DNA of 6,967 bases from Eikenella sp963515595 (lineage in GTDB: Bacteria; Pseudomonadota; Gammaproteobacteria; Burkholderiales; Neisseriaceae). The stretch lies in NCBI GenBank assembly GCA_963515595.1, contig CAUPYH010000087.1, positions 1-6,967 on the forward strand. The letters run 5' to 3'. Position numbers and translations under genes: made by a program. Positions within the stretch are counted from its first letter, which is position 1; the number at the start of each line of letters is the position of its first letter. The notes under the pieces were generated by a model that saw only the letters and a list, made by a program, of their open reading frames with translations, did not search any database and was not told the origin of the DNA. Shown here in pieces: positions 1-5,938 of this stretch.

Positions 1-2
1 CC

Positions 3-53
3 GAATTCGGCTTGTATGAATTTGTGAACGTGAAGGCATATTGGCAGAAATAG
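3..53 (+). CDS. possible C-terminal tail of a gene cut by the left edge
   Basis: A plus-strand frame is open from the window edge and ends at TAG (51-53). Its visible residues read EFGLYEFVNVKAYWQK. An uptake-sequence copy begins 10 bases after the stop, the position where such copies often sit behind a gene. That placement is the main support. Sixteen residues are too few to identify a family and could be open by chance. If real, the gene converges on ctpA. Confidence 0.3.
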   Translation, partial: EFGLYEFVNVKAYWQK

Positions 54-62
54 CGTGGCAGA

Positions 63-74
63 AGGCTACCTGAA
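63..74 (+). repeat. single DNA uptake sequence (Eikenella dialect)
   Basis: An exact AGGCTACCTGAA followed by another A. It is unpaired and lies just after the stop of the possible left-edge gene. The nearest copy (200-211) is over 120 bases away, so it is unlikely to act as a terminator stem. Confidence 0.85.
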
Positions 75-198
75 AGCGCAGCTTCAATGAAGTTAAAACG
101 ATGTTTGGGCTCAGCCCAAGCTGATTTCCTACGAAGCTAAAACCGATAGCCCCGTAGGCTTCGCAGAAGGGCAGCGTTGCCGTGCCAACACGAAATAT

Positions 199-238
199 TT
201 TCAGGTAGCCTCTATACTGCAGCAAAGGCTACCTGAAA
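199..238. terminator. inverted uptake-sequence pair, hairpin
   Basis: TTTCAGGTAGCCT (199-211) and AGGCTACCTGAAA (226-238) form a 13-bp perfect stem around a 14-base loop. No T-run follows on either strand, so termination strength is uncertain. No confirmed gene ends next to it. It lies about 32 bases downstream of the weak minus-strand frame ending at 271. It may serve mainly for DNA uptake. Confidence 0.5.
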
Positions 239-410
239 GAGTAAGTATTAACAAAGTTTAAATCGGCTTTTCATGTTTCCATCTCTAACCGGAGCACATT
301 TTTTATAAGACGGCGAGTTGCAGACAATATGGCAGTAGTAGGATGAGCTAATGCATCATGAAGAGAAGTGCCTTGGCTATCTCCGAACACTGTGTGGCAG
401 GCGTAACATA

Positions 411-442
411 AAAGGCTACCTGAAAATTTTCAGGTAGCCTTT
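411..442. terminator. uptake-sequence palindrome ending ctpA
   Basis: This is a perfect 32-base palindrome: AAAGGCTACCTGAAAA followed by its exact complement. It lies 19 bases beyond the ctpA stop codon. On the minus strand the stem ends in a run of four T, as in an intrinsic terminator. It contains two uptake-sequence copies, 413-424 and 429-440, in opposite orientation. Confidence 0.8.
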
Positions 443-461
443 GTTGGCTTGCTTAATCCGC

Positions 462-1907
462 TTAGTGCTCAATCGGTTTGGCCCGGCGGGTGGCGGCTTG
501 GCCTAGGGCGGCACGCCATTGTTGCGGGGCTTTCACCAGTTCCAAAGCGCGGCGCAGTTGGTCGTCTTTGGCCGGATTGGGTTTGTAGCGGGTGGCGGGG
601 TTGTTGTCGGCCTCGTCTTTGGCAGCGGGCTCGGAGGCGGCTTTGTTTTCAGCGCTGTGGTTGTTCAGCGCGCGGCCGCGCACTTCGTTGCCGCCGTTGG
701 GGTTGCTCAGGTGGCCGGAGAGGTCGGCTTCGCGACTTTCATAACGGCGGGTTTTATCGGCCACTTCCACATCGGGCACGATGCCTTGGGCTTGGATGGA
801 ACGACCGCTGGGGGTGTAGTAGAGCTGGGTGGTGATTTTCAGTGCGCCGCCGTTGGAAAGGGGCATCACGGATTGTACGGAGCCTTTGCCGAAGCTTTGC
901 GTGCCTACAATCACGGCGCGTTTGTGGTCTTGCAGGGCGCCAGCCACGATTTCGGAGGCGGAGGCGGAGCCGGAATTGACCAACACGGTGATGGGGATGG
1001 TTTTAAATTCGGCAGGCAGGCCGGCAAGCGGGTCTTTGCTGTTGCCGATTTGGTAGTCGGTGGGCTGGGCTTTGAGATTCATGTTTTCCTTGCCGTCGCG
1101 GCCTTTGGTGCTCACCACGAGCTGGCCGTTTTGCAGGAAGGCGGCGGATACGCCCACGGCGCCGTTAAGCAGGCCGCCGGGGTCGTCGCGCAGGTCGATG
1201 ATGAGGCCTTTGAGCGGGCCGCCGTTGGTGCGGTGCATGGCTTGCAGGGCTTCGGCCATGGCGGGCACGGTGCGCTCTTGGAATTGGCTGATGCGCAAAT
1301 AGCCGTAGCCGGGCTCGATGAGGTCGTGGCGCACGCTGCGTACTTTGATGATGGCGCGGGTGAGGGTAACCACGATGGGCTGGGGTGTGTCTTTGCGGAG
1401 GAGGGTGAGGGTGATTTTGGTGCCGGGCTCGCCGCGCATGCGCTTCACGGCATCGTTTACGCTCATGCTGCGGGTGGAGGCATCGTCGATTTTGATGATG
1501 TAGTCGCCGCTTTTGATGCCGGCGCGTTCGGCGGGGGTGTCTTCAATGGGGGAGACCACTTTAACGAAGCCGTCTTCGCTGCCCACTTCCATACCCAGGC
1601 CGCCGAATTCGCCTTTGGTGGATTCCTGCATATCGGCGTAGTCTTTGAGGTTCATATACTCGGAGTGCGGGTCGAGGTTGGAAACCATGCCTTTGAGCGC
1701 GCCTTCGAGGATTTCGTCGTCGGTTTTGTCTTGATAGTAGTTGGCTTTCACCTGGCTGTACACTTCGGCCATGGTGCGCAGTGAATCCACCGGCAGGGGC
1801 TGCTGGCTGCGGGTTTCGGCAAAGCTCTGCATGCTCAGGCTCACGGCGATGCCGGTGAAGGTACCCAGGGTGTAGAGGGCGATTTTTTTGAAGGTGTTGT
1901 TGGACAT
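462..1907 (-). CDS. ctpA: carboxy-terminal processing protease, S41 family
   Basis: A periplasmic serine protease that cleaves or degrades proteins from their C-termini. I chose the ATG at 1907 (481 residues) because the product then starts with a normal signal or anchor segment (about residues 8-30, cleavage plausible after SFA). The same frame stays open upstream to 2105, but that part resembles no known N-terminus. The PDZ domain is about 103-185 (GGLGMEV onward). The S41 core includes FRGG-type IDLRDDPGG (237-245) and NSGSASASEI (311-320). S316, K341 and Q345 have the Ser-Lys-Gln spacing of Prc/CtpB proteases, so the enzyme should be active. The tail from about 390 is polar, low-complexity and rich in Asn, Pro and Ala. 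The Shine-Dalgarno signal is weak. In Pseudomonas, CtpA degrades peptidoglycan hydrolases, and the adjacent envC fits a wall-remodelling role. The exact substrate here is unknown. Confidence 0.93.
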   Translation of the reverse strand: MSNNTFKKIALYTLGTFTGIAVSLSMQSFAETRSQQPLPVDSLRTMAEVYSQVKANYYQDKTDDEILEGALKGMVSNLDPHSEYMNLKDYADMQESTKGEFGGLGMEVGSEDGFVKVVSPIEDTPAERAGIKSGDYIIKIDDASTRSMSVNDAVKRMRGEPGTKITLTLLRKDTPQPIVVTLTRAIIKVRSVRHDLIEPGYGYLRISQFQERTVPAMAEALQAMHRTNGGPLKGLIIDLRDDPGGLLNGAVGVSAAFLQNGQLVVSTKGRDGKENMNLKAQPTDYQIGNSKDPLAGLPAEFKTIPITVLVNSGSASASEIVAGALQDHKRAVIVGTQSFGKGSVQSVMPLSNGGALKITTQLYYTPSGRSIQAQGIVPDVEVADKTRRYESREADLSGHLSNPNGGNEVRGRALNNHSAENKAASEPAAKDEADNNPATRYKPNPAKDDQLRRALELVKAPQQWRAALGQAATRRAKPIEH

Positions 1908-1977
1908 AATGGGTGTTGGTCTTTCAGGTTTTGTTAATCTGAGCCCGGATAATCGGCGGTGGCGGTAGCTGTGTTTT

Positions 1978-1989
1978 TTCAGGTAGCCT
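1978..1989 (-). repeat. single DNA uptake sequence in ctpA leader
   Basis: An exact copy whose AGGCTACCTGAA strand is the minus strand. It lies about 70 bases upstream of the ctpA start and has no inverted partner nearby, so it would be transcribed as unpaired leader if the candidate ctpA promoter is real. Confidence 0.85.
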
Positions 1990-2153
1990 GCCGTGTGGCT
2001 CGAAAGGCTGAACTTTAGGCAAATTTGCTTGTTCCAGCAAGGGGGTGGGGGAAAATAAATGTTAAACGGGGCGGGGATGGATTGTTGGAAGGAGGTGGAT
2101 GGCAAGGCTGGCTGGGAAATACGGCGGATGTTTGAGCTTTGTTGGCACTATAT

Positions 2154-2193
2154 TTTCAGGTAGCCTTTGGCGCGGATTAAAGGCTACCTGAAA
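2154..2193. terminator. inverted uptake-sequence hairpin after envC
   Basis: TTTCAGGTAGCCTTT (2154-2168) pairs with AAAGGCTACCTGAAA (2179-2193), a 15-bp perfect stem with a 10-base loop. It lies 18 bases beyond the envC stop. On the minus strand the stem is followed by an A-rich stretch rather than T. The five-T run follows on the plus strand instead, so termination of envC transcripts may be partial. Confidence 0.65.
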
Positions 2194-2211
2194 TTTTTGC
2201 TCCCGGTTTGG

Positions 2212-3570
2212 CTAGTTTACCCATGAGGCGGGGTTCATGGCTTGGTTGCGGTAGCGGATTTCGAAGTAGAGGCCGTTTTCGCCGTCGGGGAGGCTGCCGC
2301 TGCGGCCGATGGTTTGGCGGGCGGATACGCGGCTGCCTGCGCCGGCGCTGATTTGGGAGAGGCCGGTGTAGATGCTGAGGTAGCCGTCGCCGTGGTCGAT
2401 GATGACGGTGTTGCCGTAGCCTTGCAGGGGGGCGGCGTAGGCGACTTCGCCTTCGGCGATGCTGCGCACGGCGGTGGGCGGGGTGCTGATGAAGAGGCCT
2501 TTCCAGGTGCCGCCGCCGGGTCGGGCTTGGCCGAAGCGGCCGCTGATGCTGCCGCTGGCAGGGCGTTGCAGACGGCCTTGCATGCGGCTGAAGCCGCGGC
2601 TTTGCGGTTCTTGGGCTTCGGGGGCTTCGAGGGCGAGGTCTTCGGCGGTGAGGGTGTTGCGGTTGGGGGTGTCCGGCTGTTCGGGCGGGGTGGGGCGGGT
2701 TTCGTTCGGACGAAGCTCGCTTGTGTTCGAACCGTTGTGTTCGTTTTCAGGTAGCCTTTGGGAGCGTGGGGCGGGTTTGTTGCTGTTTTGGGCTTGTTGG
2801 GCTTGCTGCTGGCGGCGTTGGCGCAGGATTTGGGCGCGGCGCTGGCGCTCGGCTTCCTGCCGTTGGGCGGAGCGGCGGCTGAGGCTGGCGATGAGGCCGT
2901 TGAGGCGGCTTTCGTTTTGGCGCAGGGTTTGCAGCTTGGCGGTTTCGCGGCTGATGTCTTGCTCGAGGCTTTGCTGTTGGCGTTGCTGCTGTTGCTGTTG
3001 GCGGCCGAGGCGGGCGGCGGTGGTTTGCTGCTGGCGTTTGAGGGCGTCGAGCCGCTTGAGCTGTTCGTTGATGCTGTCTTGCTGCTGTTTGAGCTCTTGG
3101 CGGTTGTGTTGCAGCTGGGTGAGGGCTTCGGCGTTGGCTTGGTTGAGGTGGCGCAGGTATTCGAGGTGGCGGCCTTTCTGCTGGGGGTCGGCGTTTTGCA
3201 GAAACAGGGTTACGGCGTTGGGCTGCTGGTTGCGATAACGGCTGTTGAGCAGGCGGGCGGCTTGGGCTTGGGTGTTTTGGATGCGGGTTTGCAGGCTGTC
3301 GAGCTTGGCCTGCATGGCTTGCAGCTCGCGCCAGGCGGTTTGGCGGCTGCGGGTGAGGCGGTCGAGCTCGCGGCGCACGGTGTCGAGTTCGCTTTGGGTT
3401 TGGCGGATGTTGCTTTGCAGCTGGCGTTGTTCGCTTTGCTGCTGTTGGAGTTTGCGGTTGCTCTCGCCGATGGCGCGCTGCACTTGGCGCAGGTCGTCTT
3501 TGGGCGCGGCGGCGGCGGGTAGGGCGCTGCAGAGGAGGGCGAGGAGGATGAGGATTTTGCTGTGCTTCAT
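2212..3570 (-). CDS. envC: EnvC-like murein hydrolase activator, degenerate LytM domain
   Basis: A periplasmic activator of cell-separation amidases, 452 residues. The signal peptide is about 1-22 (LPAAAA before PKDD). A long Gln/Arg-rich coiled coil spans about 25-255, with a run of six Gln at 191-196. A disordered, Pro/Asn-rich linker covers about 256-330. The C-terminal LytM/M23 domain is about 335-452. The domain keeps the fold signatures (GEVAYA, GYGNTVIIDHGDGYLSIY, LYFEIR), but metal-site residues are lost: the usual first His is K357, and the HxH motif reads G-L-Y at 433-435. It should therefore be a non-catalytic activator, as in E. coli EnvC, which acts with FtsEX on AmiA/AmiB. NlpD-type proteins are the main alternative, but the N-terminal coiled coil and lack of a LysM domain favour EnvC. 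The ATG at 3570 follows an AGGTAG sequence at good spacing. It begins 38 bases after mntP and is probably cotranscribed with it. Confidence 0.9.
   Translation of the reverse strand: MKHSKILILLALLCSALPAAAAPKDDLRQVQRAIGESNRKLQQQQSEQRQLQSNIRQTQSELDTVRRELDRLTRSRQTAWRELQAMQAKLDSLQTRIQNTQAQAARLLNSRYRNQQPNAVTLFLQNADPQQKGRHLEYLRHLNQANAEALTQLQHNRQELKQQQDSINEQLKRLDALKRQQQTTAARLGRQQQQQQRQQQSLEQDISRETAKLQTLRQNESRLNGLIASLSRRSAQRQEAERQRRAQILRQRRQQQAQQAQNSNKPAPRSQRLPENEHNGSNTSELRPNETRPTPPEQPDTPNRNTLTAEDLALEAPEAQEPQSRGFSRMQGRLQRPASGSISGRFGQARPGGGTWKGLFISTPPTAVRSIAEGEVAYAAPLQGYGNTVIIDHGDGYLSIYTGLSQISAGAGSRVSARQTIGRSGSLPDGENGLYFEIRYRNQAMNPASWVN
2746..2757 (-). repeat. DNA uptake sequence inside envC
   Basis: An exact copy in the coding strand of envC, aligned to codons so that AGG CTA CCT GAA encodes R272-L-P-E275. 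It falls in the low-complexity linker between the coiled coil and the LytM domain, where an added sequence should be tolerated. Confidence 0.85.
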
Positions 3571-3571
3571 G

Positions 3572-3602
3572 AGGCTACCTGAAAAAGGAGAGGCTACCTG
3601 AA
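3572..3602. repeat. two direct uptake sequences between mntP and envC
   Basis: Exact copies lie at 3572-3583 and 3591-3602 in the same orientation, starts 19 bases apart, nearly filling the 38-base gap. Being direct, they cannot fold into a stem with each other, so transcripts from mntP can run into envC. On the minus strand the copy nearer envC reads TTCAGGTAGCCT and places AGG seven bases before the envC ATG, so it probably acts as the ribosome-binding site. Confidence 0.8.
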
Positions 3603-3608
3603 AAGGGT

Positions 3609-4211
3609 TTAGAGGAAATGGAGGTGTTCGGCAAGGATGAGCGTGCCGATGCCGATGAGGACGAGGCCGCCGAGGATTTCGGCGTGTTTGCCAATGGCGC
3701 TGCCCAGGAAGCTGCCCAAACGCAGGCCGATGGCGGCCATGATGGTGGTGGCCAGGCCGATGGTGAGGGCGGTGAGCAGGATGTTGACTTCGAGGAAGGC
3801 CAGGCCGACACCGACGATCATGGAGTCGATGCTGGTGGCGAAGGCGATGGCGACGAGCATGAGCGGCGAGGGTGGGCGGCGGCCGGATTGGCCGCTTTCG
3901 GGCTGCGCCTGTTCAGATTGTTCCCCGGCGGGCTGTTCCGGCTGCAGCGCGCCGTAAGTCATGCGCAGGCCGAGCAGAAGTAGCAGGGTGAAGGCGATCC
4001 AGTGGTCCCAATCGGCGATGTAGTGTTGTGCCACGGAGCCGATTGCCCAGCCGATGAGCGGGGTGAGGGTTTCCACGCTGCCGAACACGGCGGCAGTGCG
4101 CAGCGTGCCCCGGCGGGTGGGCGTGCCGATGGCGGCGCCTTGGGCGATGGCCGCGGCGAAGGCGTCCATAGACATGCCGAAGGCGAGGGCGAGGATGGTG
4201 AGGAAGCTCAT
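3609..4211 (-). CDS. mntP: manganese efflux pump MntP (MntX)
   Basis: An inner-membrane Mn2+ exporter of 200 residues, slightly longer than E. coli MntP (about 188). Six membrane segments are visible, about 3-21, 37-58, 69-88, 116-137, 142-163 and 178-198. Two homologous halves each carry a conserved acidic motif: SMDAFAAA (D16) and ATSIDSM (D129). FGSVETLTPLIGW (E47) and WDHWIAF are also typical of the family. The polar loop 90-114, rich in Gln, Glu and Pro, accounts for the extra length. In meningococcus the homologue, MntX, exports Mn and sets the Mn/Fe ratio. The ATG at 4211 begins only 9 bases after a palindrome and has no clear Shine-Dalgarno. There is no room for the yybP-ykoY Mn riboswitch that precedes mntP in other bacteria. 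Position between gpmI and envC is notable, because GpmI uses Mn2+. Confidence 0.93.
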   Translation of the reverse strand: MSFLTILALAFGMSMDAFAAAIAQGAAIGTPTRRGTLRTAAVFGSVETLTPLIGWAIGSVAQHYIADWDHWIAFTLLLLLGLRMTYGALQPEQPAGEQSEQAQPESGQSGRRPPSPLMLVAIAFATSIDSMIVGVGLAFLEVNILLTALTIGLATTIMAAIGLRLGSFLGSAIGKHAEILGGLVLIGIGTLILAEHLHFL

Positions 4212-4220
4212 GGCGGGTGG

Positions 4221-4248
4221 AGGCTACCTGAAAGCTTTCAGGTAGCCT
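4221..4248. terminator. uptake-sequence palindrome between gpmI and mntP
   Basis: A perfect 28-base palindrome made of two inverted uptake-sequence copies (4221-4232 and 4237-4248) joined by the four bases AGCT. It begins 12 bases beyond the gpmI stop and ends 9 bases before the mntP start. No T-run follows on the minus strand, so it may attenuate or only stabilise the gpmI message rather than terminate it. Because it almost touches mntP, an mntP-specific promoter would have to lie inside gpmI. Confidence 0.6.
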
Positions 4249-4260
4249 GCTGCTGGGCAG

Positions 4261-5781
4261 TCAAACAAACTCAATCAGGCTCTCGCCGCTCATTTCCTGC
4301 GGCTTGGGCAGGCCGAGCATGGCGAGGAGGGTGGGCGCGATATCTTTCAGCGCACCGCCGGCCTTGATGCGGGCGGGGCGGCCGACATACAGGAAGGGCA
4401 CGGGGTTGGTGGTGTGCTGGGTGTGCGGCTGGCCGTTGGCGGGGTCGAACATCTGCTCGCAGTTGCCGTGGTCGGCGGTAATCAGCACTTCGCCGCCGGC
4501 TGCTTGGGCGGCGGCCACGATTTTGCCCACGCAGTCGTCGAGCGTTTCCACCGCTTTAATAGTGGCGGCCAGCACGCCGCTGTGGCCGACCATGTCGCCG
4601 TTGGCGAAGTTGCACAGAATCACGTCGAAACGTTTGGCGGCGAGGCTGTCGAGGATGTGTTGGCACACTTGCGGCGCGCTCATTTCGGGCTGCAAATCGT
4701 AGGTGGCGACTTTGGGCGAGGGCACGAGGATGCGCTCTTCGCCGGGATAGGGCTCTTCGCGGCCGCCGCTGAGGAAGTAGGTAACGTGTGGATATTTCTC
4801 GGTTTCGGCAATGCGCAGCTGGCTGATGCCTTGGGCGGACAGGTATTCGCCCAGGCCGTTGCGGATACTTTCTTGGGCAAACAGCACAGGGAAGCGGTAT
4901 TGGCTGCCGTAGCTGGTGAGCGAGGTGAAATAGCCGGGGCGGAAGCGCTGCTGGCGCGGGAAGCCTTGGAAATCGTCGAACAGCAGGGCTTGGGTGAGCT
5001 CGCGGGCGCGGTCGGCGCGGAAGTTCATGAAGACAACCGCATCGCCGTCGTGCAGGGCGGCTGCGGGGTCGATGACGGTGGGCTGCACGAATTCATCGTG
5101 TTCGCCGCGTTTATAGGCGGCGGCCAGGGCTTGCAGCGGCGTATCGGCGCGGAACGGGGCTTGGCCGAACAGGGCGTTATAGGCCTGCTCAACGCGCTCC
5201 CAGCGGTTGTCGCGGTCCATGGCGAAGAAGCGACCGACCACGCAGCCCACTTTCACTTGCTGGTGTTGCTCGCAATAGCTTTGCAGGGTTTTCAGGTAGC
5301 CTTCCGCACTTTGCGGCGGGGTATCGCGGCCGTCTAGGAAGGGATGAAACACGATTTTCTGCATACCGGCGGCCAGGGCGGCATCGGCCACGGCGAAGAA
5401 GTGGTTGATGTGGCTGTGTACGCCGCCGTCGGAGAAGCAGCCGAGCAGGTGTACGGTTTTCGTGGGGCTTTGCCAGGCGGCGGTGAGGGCGGGGTTTTGC
5501 GCGAGCGAGCCATTTTCGATGGCCATATCGATGCGGGTGATGTCTTGCGCCACCACGCGGCCGGCACCGATATTCAAATGCCCCACTTCAGAGTTGCCGA
5601 ACTGGCCGGCGGGCAGGCCCACCATGCGTTCGGAGGCATCGATCGTGCCGTAGGCGTATTCGGCTTTGAGGCGGTCGAGATTGGGGGTGTTGGCGAGGAG
5701 GACGGAGTTGTCGTCACCTTCGAGGCGGTGGCCGAAGCCGTCGAGAATGAGAAGAACGATGGGTTTGGTGAGCTTGCTCAT
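4261..5781 (-). CDS. gpmI: 2,3-bisphosphoglycerate-independent phosphoglycerate mutase
   Basis: A cytoplasmic glycolytic and gluconeogenic enzyme that interconverts 3- and 2-phosphoglycerate through a phosphoserine, using two Mn2+ ions. The product is 506 residues, close to the usual ~510. I chose the ATG at 5781 because MSKLTKPIVLLILDGFG matches the family start. The frame continues upstream to 5901 without homology, and an in-frame ATG at 5817 overlaps the -10 element. Metal ligands are D14, nucleophile S64 (GNSEVGH), D396 and H400 (NGDMVGH), D437 and H438 (TADHGN), and H456. Substrate-site motifs include H123 (GGVHSH), GRDTPP (151-156), R185 and R191, NFRADR (253-258) and K329 (TEKYPHVTYF). 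All expected catalytic residues are present. A promoter candidate lies just upstream. No strong Shine-Dalgarno is seen. An uptake sequence encodes part of residues 160-164. Confidence 0.97.
   Translation of the reverse strand: MSKLTKPIVLLILDGFGHRLEGDDNSVLLANTPNLDRLKAEYAYGTIDASERMVGLPAGQFGNSEVGHLNIGAGRVVAQDITRIDMAIENGSLAQNPALTAAWQSPTKTVHLLGCFSDGGVHSHINHFFAVADAALAAGMQKIVFHPFLDGRDTPPQSAEGYLKTLQSYCEQHQQVKVGCVVGRFFAMDRDNRWERVEQAYNALFGQAPFRADTPLQALAAAYKRGEHDEFVQPTVIDPAAALHDGDAVVFMNFRADRARELTQALLFDDFQGFPRQQRFRPGYFTSLTSYGSQYRFPVLFAQESIRNGLGEYLSAQGISQLRIAETEKYPHVTYFLSGGREEPYPGEERILVPSPKVATYDLQPEMSAPQVCQHILDSLAAKRFDVILCNFANGDMVGHSGVLAATIKAVETLDDCVGKIVAAAQAAGGEVLITADHGNCEQMFDPANGQPHTQHTTNPVPFLYVGRPARIKAGGALKDIAPTLLAMLGLPKPQEMSGESLIEFV
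5291..5302 (-). repeat. DNA uptake sequence inside gpmI
   Basis: An exact copy in the coding strand of gpmI, one base out of phase with the codons, giving the end of E160 then G-Y-L and the start of K164. It lies in the inserted phosphatase-like domain rather than at a catalytic residue, although the GRDTPP motif is close by (151-156). Confidence 0.85.
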
Positions 5782-5815
5782 GGTGTGCGTTTCAGATGGA
5801 AATTGGGATGACGGC

Positions 5816-5844
5816 ATTATATAGCGGATTGGGTGGGAATTGAA
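5816..5844 (-). promoter_or_regulatory. candidate gpmI promoter
   Basis: On the minus strand a perfect -10 hexamer TATAAT (5816-5821) lies 17 bases downstream of TTCAAT (5839-5844), which matches the -35 consensus at 3 of 6 positions. Initiation near 5809 would give a leader of about 28 bases before the gpmI ATG. The site lies beyond the hairpin of the upstream gene, where a new promoter is expected. Confidence 0.5.
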
Positions 5845-5902
5845 TGCGGGGGTAGGGCAGGGGGCTGTTAGGGAGAGGGTTGGGCAAAGGGGGGTTGGCA
5901 CA

Positions 5903-5933
5903 AAAGGCTACCTGAAAATTTCAGGTAGCCTTT
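5903..5933. terminator. uptake-sequence hairpin after the interrupted small gene
   Basis: Two inverted uptake-sequence copies (5905-5916 and 5920-5931) give a 15-bp perfect stem, AAAGGCTACCTGAAA against TTTCAGGTAGCCTTT. It starts 5 bases beyond the stop codon at 5939. On the minus strand the stem ends in four T, consistent with an intrinsic terminator separating this gene from gpmI. Confidence 0.78.
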
Positions 5934-5938
5934 GTTGC

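Larger units (their letters stand above)
54..448. other. lower-GC intergenic stretch with hairpins, no convincing gene
   Basis: This stretch holds five uptake-sequence copies (63-74, 200-211, 226-237, 413-424, 429-440) and several smaller inverted repeats: CTTCA-A-TGAAG at 82-92, TTGGGC/GCCCAA at 105-119, and CGAAGC/GCTTCG at 132-137 and 158-163. Two unannotated frames of about 50 codons exist. One is on the plus strand, running to a TAA near 260. The other is on the minus strand, open from 429 to a TGA at 271-273, and includes residues CYACHTVFGDSQGTSLHDAL. Neither has a good start with a ribosome site, and frames of this length are expected by chance. The minus-strand one could be a gene remnant, since the hairpin at 199-238 lies downstream of its stop. 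I see no RNA gene I can name. Confidence 0.5.
1908..2211 (-). promoter_or_regulatory. envC-ctpA gap with possible ctpA promoter
   Basis: This 304-base gap holds the envC-distal hairpin, a lone uptake sequence, and a weak candidate promoter for ctpA on the minus strand. The candidate is TTGCTG (2035-2040), 17 bases, then TAAAGT (2012-2017), which matches the -35 and -10 consensus at 3/6 and 4/6 positions. The spacer includes the perfect 10-bp palindrome GCAAATTTGC (2019-2028), which could bind a regulator. The leader would be about 100 bases. The hairpin after envC suggests ctpA may have its own promoter, but it has not been shown. This rests on base matching alone. Confidence 0.3.

Noticed and set aside
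271..429. 53-codon minus-strand frame (CYACHTVFG...)
   Set aside because: It has no start codon with a ribosome site, the length is expected by chance, and its first codons come from the uptake-sequence palindrome. It is kept only as a possible remnant.
200..440. repeats as a CRISPR array
   Set aside because: The 12-base repeats occur in both orientations, at irregular spacing and across the whole window, as uptake sequences do.
519..1784. 421-codon open frame on the plus strand
   Set aside because: It lies fully antisense to ctpA, is made mostly of Gly, Ala, Val and Phe, and arises from the GC-rich codons of the real gene.
1883..1889. phase-variable A7 tract in the ctpA signal segment
   Set aside because: Seven bases is short for phase variation, and the run is explained by Lys-Lys codons in the signal peptide.
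2242..3522. several long plus-strand frames over envC
   Set aside because: They are low-complexity Ala/Leu/Gly or Arg/Cys/Trp products antisense to a gene with signal peptide and LytM domain.
4212..4260. Mn-sensing yybP-ykoY riboswitch before mntP
   Set aside because: The gap is only 49 bases and is mostly the uptake-sequence palindrome, so the roughly 100-base riboswitch cannot fit.
4414..5337. 307-codon open frame on the plus strand
   Set aside because: It is antisense to gpmI, which has all catalytic residues. The composition is typical of a shadow frame.
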